A stretch of 6,429 bases of DNA from Succinatimonas sp. CAG:777 (GTDB taxonomy: Bacteria; Pseudomonadota; Gammaproteobacteria; Enterobacterales; Succinivibrionaceae): NCBI GenBank assembly GCA_000431835.1, contig HF987914.1:1-6429 (forward strand). The letters are read 5' to 3'. Below, piece by piece: positions 5,286 through 6,429 of the stretch. The position numbers and the translations under genes are program-made. A model generated the notes under the pieces. That model saw nothing but the letters and a program-made list of their open reading frames with translations. It ran no database searches and was not told where the DNA came from. Positions within the stretch are counted from its first letter, which is position 1; every line of letters begins with the position of its first letter.

Positions 5286-6350
5286 ATGGGAAATGTACTG
5301 AATTTGGGCAATGTACAGGCAATTTTACTGTCATCTGACAGTACGCTTGCTAAAAAACTGTTTTTTTCTATGCAAAGCAGTGCTGTAAATGCATCAACCC
5401 TTTCATCTAATGCTACAAGTGCAGCTACAGCAACGCTTTTACCGAATACCAACCTTATAGCCAACACTATCAATGCAGGAGCTATCAATGCTAGCAGTTT
5501 AGTTGCATTTCAACGAGAGTTTGAAAGACAATCTAAACAGCAAACTTACGAGGATAAGCTCAATTCTTTAAAGCAAGGAATCATTTCTGCTGAATCTAAA
5601 GCATCTTTAGATTCAGCAACTGCAAGCTCTGCTTTTTATTATGCTAATAATAAAGAACTAAGCTCCTCATCGAATTCTTCAAAAGCAGAATTTTTAAAAG
5701 GTAAAAAAGCTCTGCACGGTGAAGCTTATTCTCAAGATTTTGGTTCTGAGAGTTTAGAGCCTGTAAATACTGATGCTATAGATGAGTTAGCTCCAGTTTC
5801 TAGACACGATGCTTCATTAAATAATGATGACACCGATCCTCAAGTAATTGAACAAGAGTTAAAAGAGATATTTTTAAATTCATCCCATTGTGCTTCAAAG
5901 TCTATCTTTGAAAATGAATTGTCCTTAGATGACACTCCTATCTTTTTTGGATCAGAACATTCTCTTAGTGTGTCAGCATCAGTAGCTCAATTAGTCGATA
6001 ACATGGTAAATACTCTTTTGAGCTACCAAAGCATTCCATTAAATAATGCCTTAGAGATGATTACAAATATCTCTATGTTAATGAAAGCAGTAAGTGACTG
6101 CTCTACTACTGCTATTGAGACCATCTCTCAATCAACTGTACTAACAAACCAGTACAATCCAAAAGTAATCATGCTCCCCCTGTATGTCTTAGGTTATAGC
6201 CTCATTGATTACCTTAGACGCTATAACTGCAAGGAGTTCAATTACAAGAAGGAAAGACAGAAAGCTGAAGAAAAGATCGCTAAAAATGAGAAAGAGCGTA
6301 AACAAAGAATGGCTGAGTTTGCAGCTTCTTTCCAGTTTAACTACAGTTAA
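5286..6350 (+). CDS. hypothetical protein, probably RpoN-dependent, low-complexity N-terminal half
   Basis: I do not recognise this 354-residue protein. Residues 1-75 are rich in Ser, Ala, Asn and Thr, opening with a GNV repeat (MGNVLNLGNV) and containing INAGAINAS (62-70), encoded by a 10-bp direct repeat at 5467-5476 and 5482-5491. Residues 76-100 look helical and charged, and 105-190 is Ser/Asp/Glu-rich and probably disordered. Residues 230-310 are more ordered, with a moderately hydrophobic stretch VIMLPLYVLGYSLIDYL (294-310). Residues 319-346 are highly charged (Lys/Glu/Arg) and probably form a helix or coiled coil; the end is FQFNYS. There is no signal peptide, lipobox or known catalytic motif. 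The start at ATG 5286 lies 28 bp downstream of a predicted sigma-54 start site. The ribosome site is weak (GGGA, 10 nt upstream). It is divergent from thrABC and functionally unlinked as far as I can see. Reading over 1,065 bp without a stop, together with the promoter, supports a real gene; its function is unknown. Confidence 0.85.
   Translation: MGNVLNLGNVQAILLSSDSTLAKKLFFSMQSSAVNASTLSSNATSAATATLLPNTNLIANTINAGAINASSLVAFQREFERQSKQQTYEDKLNSLKQGIISAESKASLDSATASSAFYYANNKELSSSSNSSKAEFLKGKKALHGEAYSQDFGSESLEPVNTDAIDELAPVSRHDASLNNDDTDPQVIEQELKEIFLNSSHCASKSIFENELSLDDTPIFFGSEHSLSVSASVAQLVDNMVNTLLSYQSIPLNNALEMITNISMLMKAVSDCSTTAIETISQSTVLTNQYNPKVIMLPLYVLGYSLIDYLRRYNCKEFNYKKERQKAEEKIAKNEKERKQRMAEFAASFQFNYS
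5588..5618 (+). repeat. 14-bp perfect inverted repeat inside the hypothetical gene
   Basis: TGCTGAATCTAAAG (5588-5601) and CTTTAGATTCAGCA (5605-5618) are exact reverse complements separated by CAT. The RNA would form a 14-bp stem with a 3-nt loop within codons about 101-111 (SAESKASLDSA). A short T run follows only 13 nt later, so it is not a standard terminator. Confidence 0.85.
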
Positions 6351-6358
6351 AGATGTAT

Positions 6359-6384
6359 ACAGCTGTTAATGCTGTTTAGATTTT
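6359..6384 (+). terminator. weak terminator candidate after the hypothetical gene
   Basis: ACAGC (6359-6363) and GCTGT (6371-6375) form a 5-bp stem with a 7-nt loop, followed by TTAGATTTT. It begins 9 nt after the stop codon. The stem is short and the T tract is interrupted, so termination here is uncertain. Confidence 0.3.
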
Positions 6385-6429
6385 CAAAAGATCGCCCATC
6401 ACTCCGTGAATAATATAAAGAAGAAAACT
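6376..6429 (-). other. possible 3' end of a convergent gene running off the window
   Basis: From the right edge the minus strand stays open for 17 codons (ending MGDLLKI) to a TAA at 6378-6376. Another minus frame is also open across this edge, so the evidence is poor. The piece is too short to identify. Apart from the weak hairpin next to it, I see nothing else in the last 79 bases. Confidence 0.15.

Noticed and set aside
5237..5488. 83-codon minus-strand ORF overlapping the start of the orphan gene
   Set aside because: It lies opposite the sigma-54 driven gene, has no recognisable domain, and is best explained as the antisense shadow of an Ala/Ser/Thr-rich coding region.

Overview
The window holds a complete threonine biosynthesis operon, thrA-thrB-thrC, on the minus strand (4852 down to 121). 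A divergent, unrecognised gene lies on the plus strand (5286-6350). The three Thr proteins closely resemble those of enteric gammaproteobacteria: ThrA is a fused aspartokinase/homoserine dehydrogenase of 820 residues, and the order thrABC is the enteric one. The DNA is AT-rich, with long A/T intergenic stretches. I infer an AT-rich gammaproteobacterium outside the Enterobacteriaceae, possibly of the Succinivibrionaceae/Aeromonadales type. That placement is from memory of protein similarity and base composition and has not been tested.

Layout. Positions 1-120 are the 3' untranslated region of the thr operon, with an intrinsic terminator (hairpin 31-66, T tract 25-33 on the minus strand) and a second perfect hairpin at 75-96. 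thrC (121-1404), thrB (1415-2380) and thrA (2390-4852) follow with gaps of 9-10 bp. At both junctions the GAGGA ribosome binding site lies inside the last codons of the preceding gene, so translation is probably coupled. Together the enzymes phosphorylate aspartate, reduce aspartate semialdehyde to homoserine, phosphorylate homoserine and convert it to threonine. The intermediate aspartate-semialdehyde dehydrogenase (asd) is not in the window.

The 433-bp divergent region 4853-5285 carries most of the unexplained structure. Toward thrA there is a probable sigma-70 type promoter (5108-5135) and a leader of about 250 nt. I find no ATG- or GTG-started Thr/Ile-rich leader peptide in that leader and no terminator-like hairpin with a T run. 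It does contain several inverted repeats and a 16-bp near-direct repeat. Toward the plus-strand gene there is a sigma-54 (RpoN) promoter with exact GG-N10-GC spacing (5232-5247). A TGGCA-rich, possibly enhancer-binding cluster sits about 80-100 bp upstream of its predicted start site.

The plus-strand gene encodes a 354-residue protein I do not recognise. It has a Ser/Ala/Asn-rich first half, no signal peptide, one moderately hydrophobic stretch near the C terminus and a charged, probably helical tail. A 14-bp perfect inverted repeat with a 3-nt loop lies inside its coding sequence. The last 79 bases hold only a weak hairpin and perhaps the edge of a neighbouring gene.
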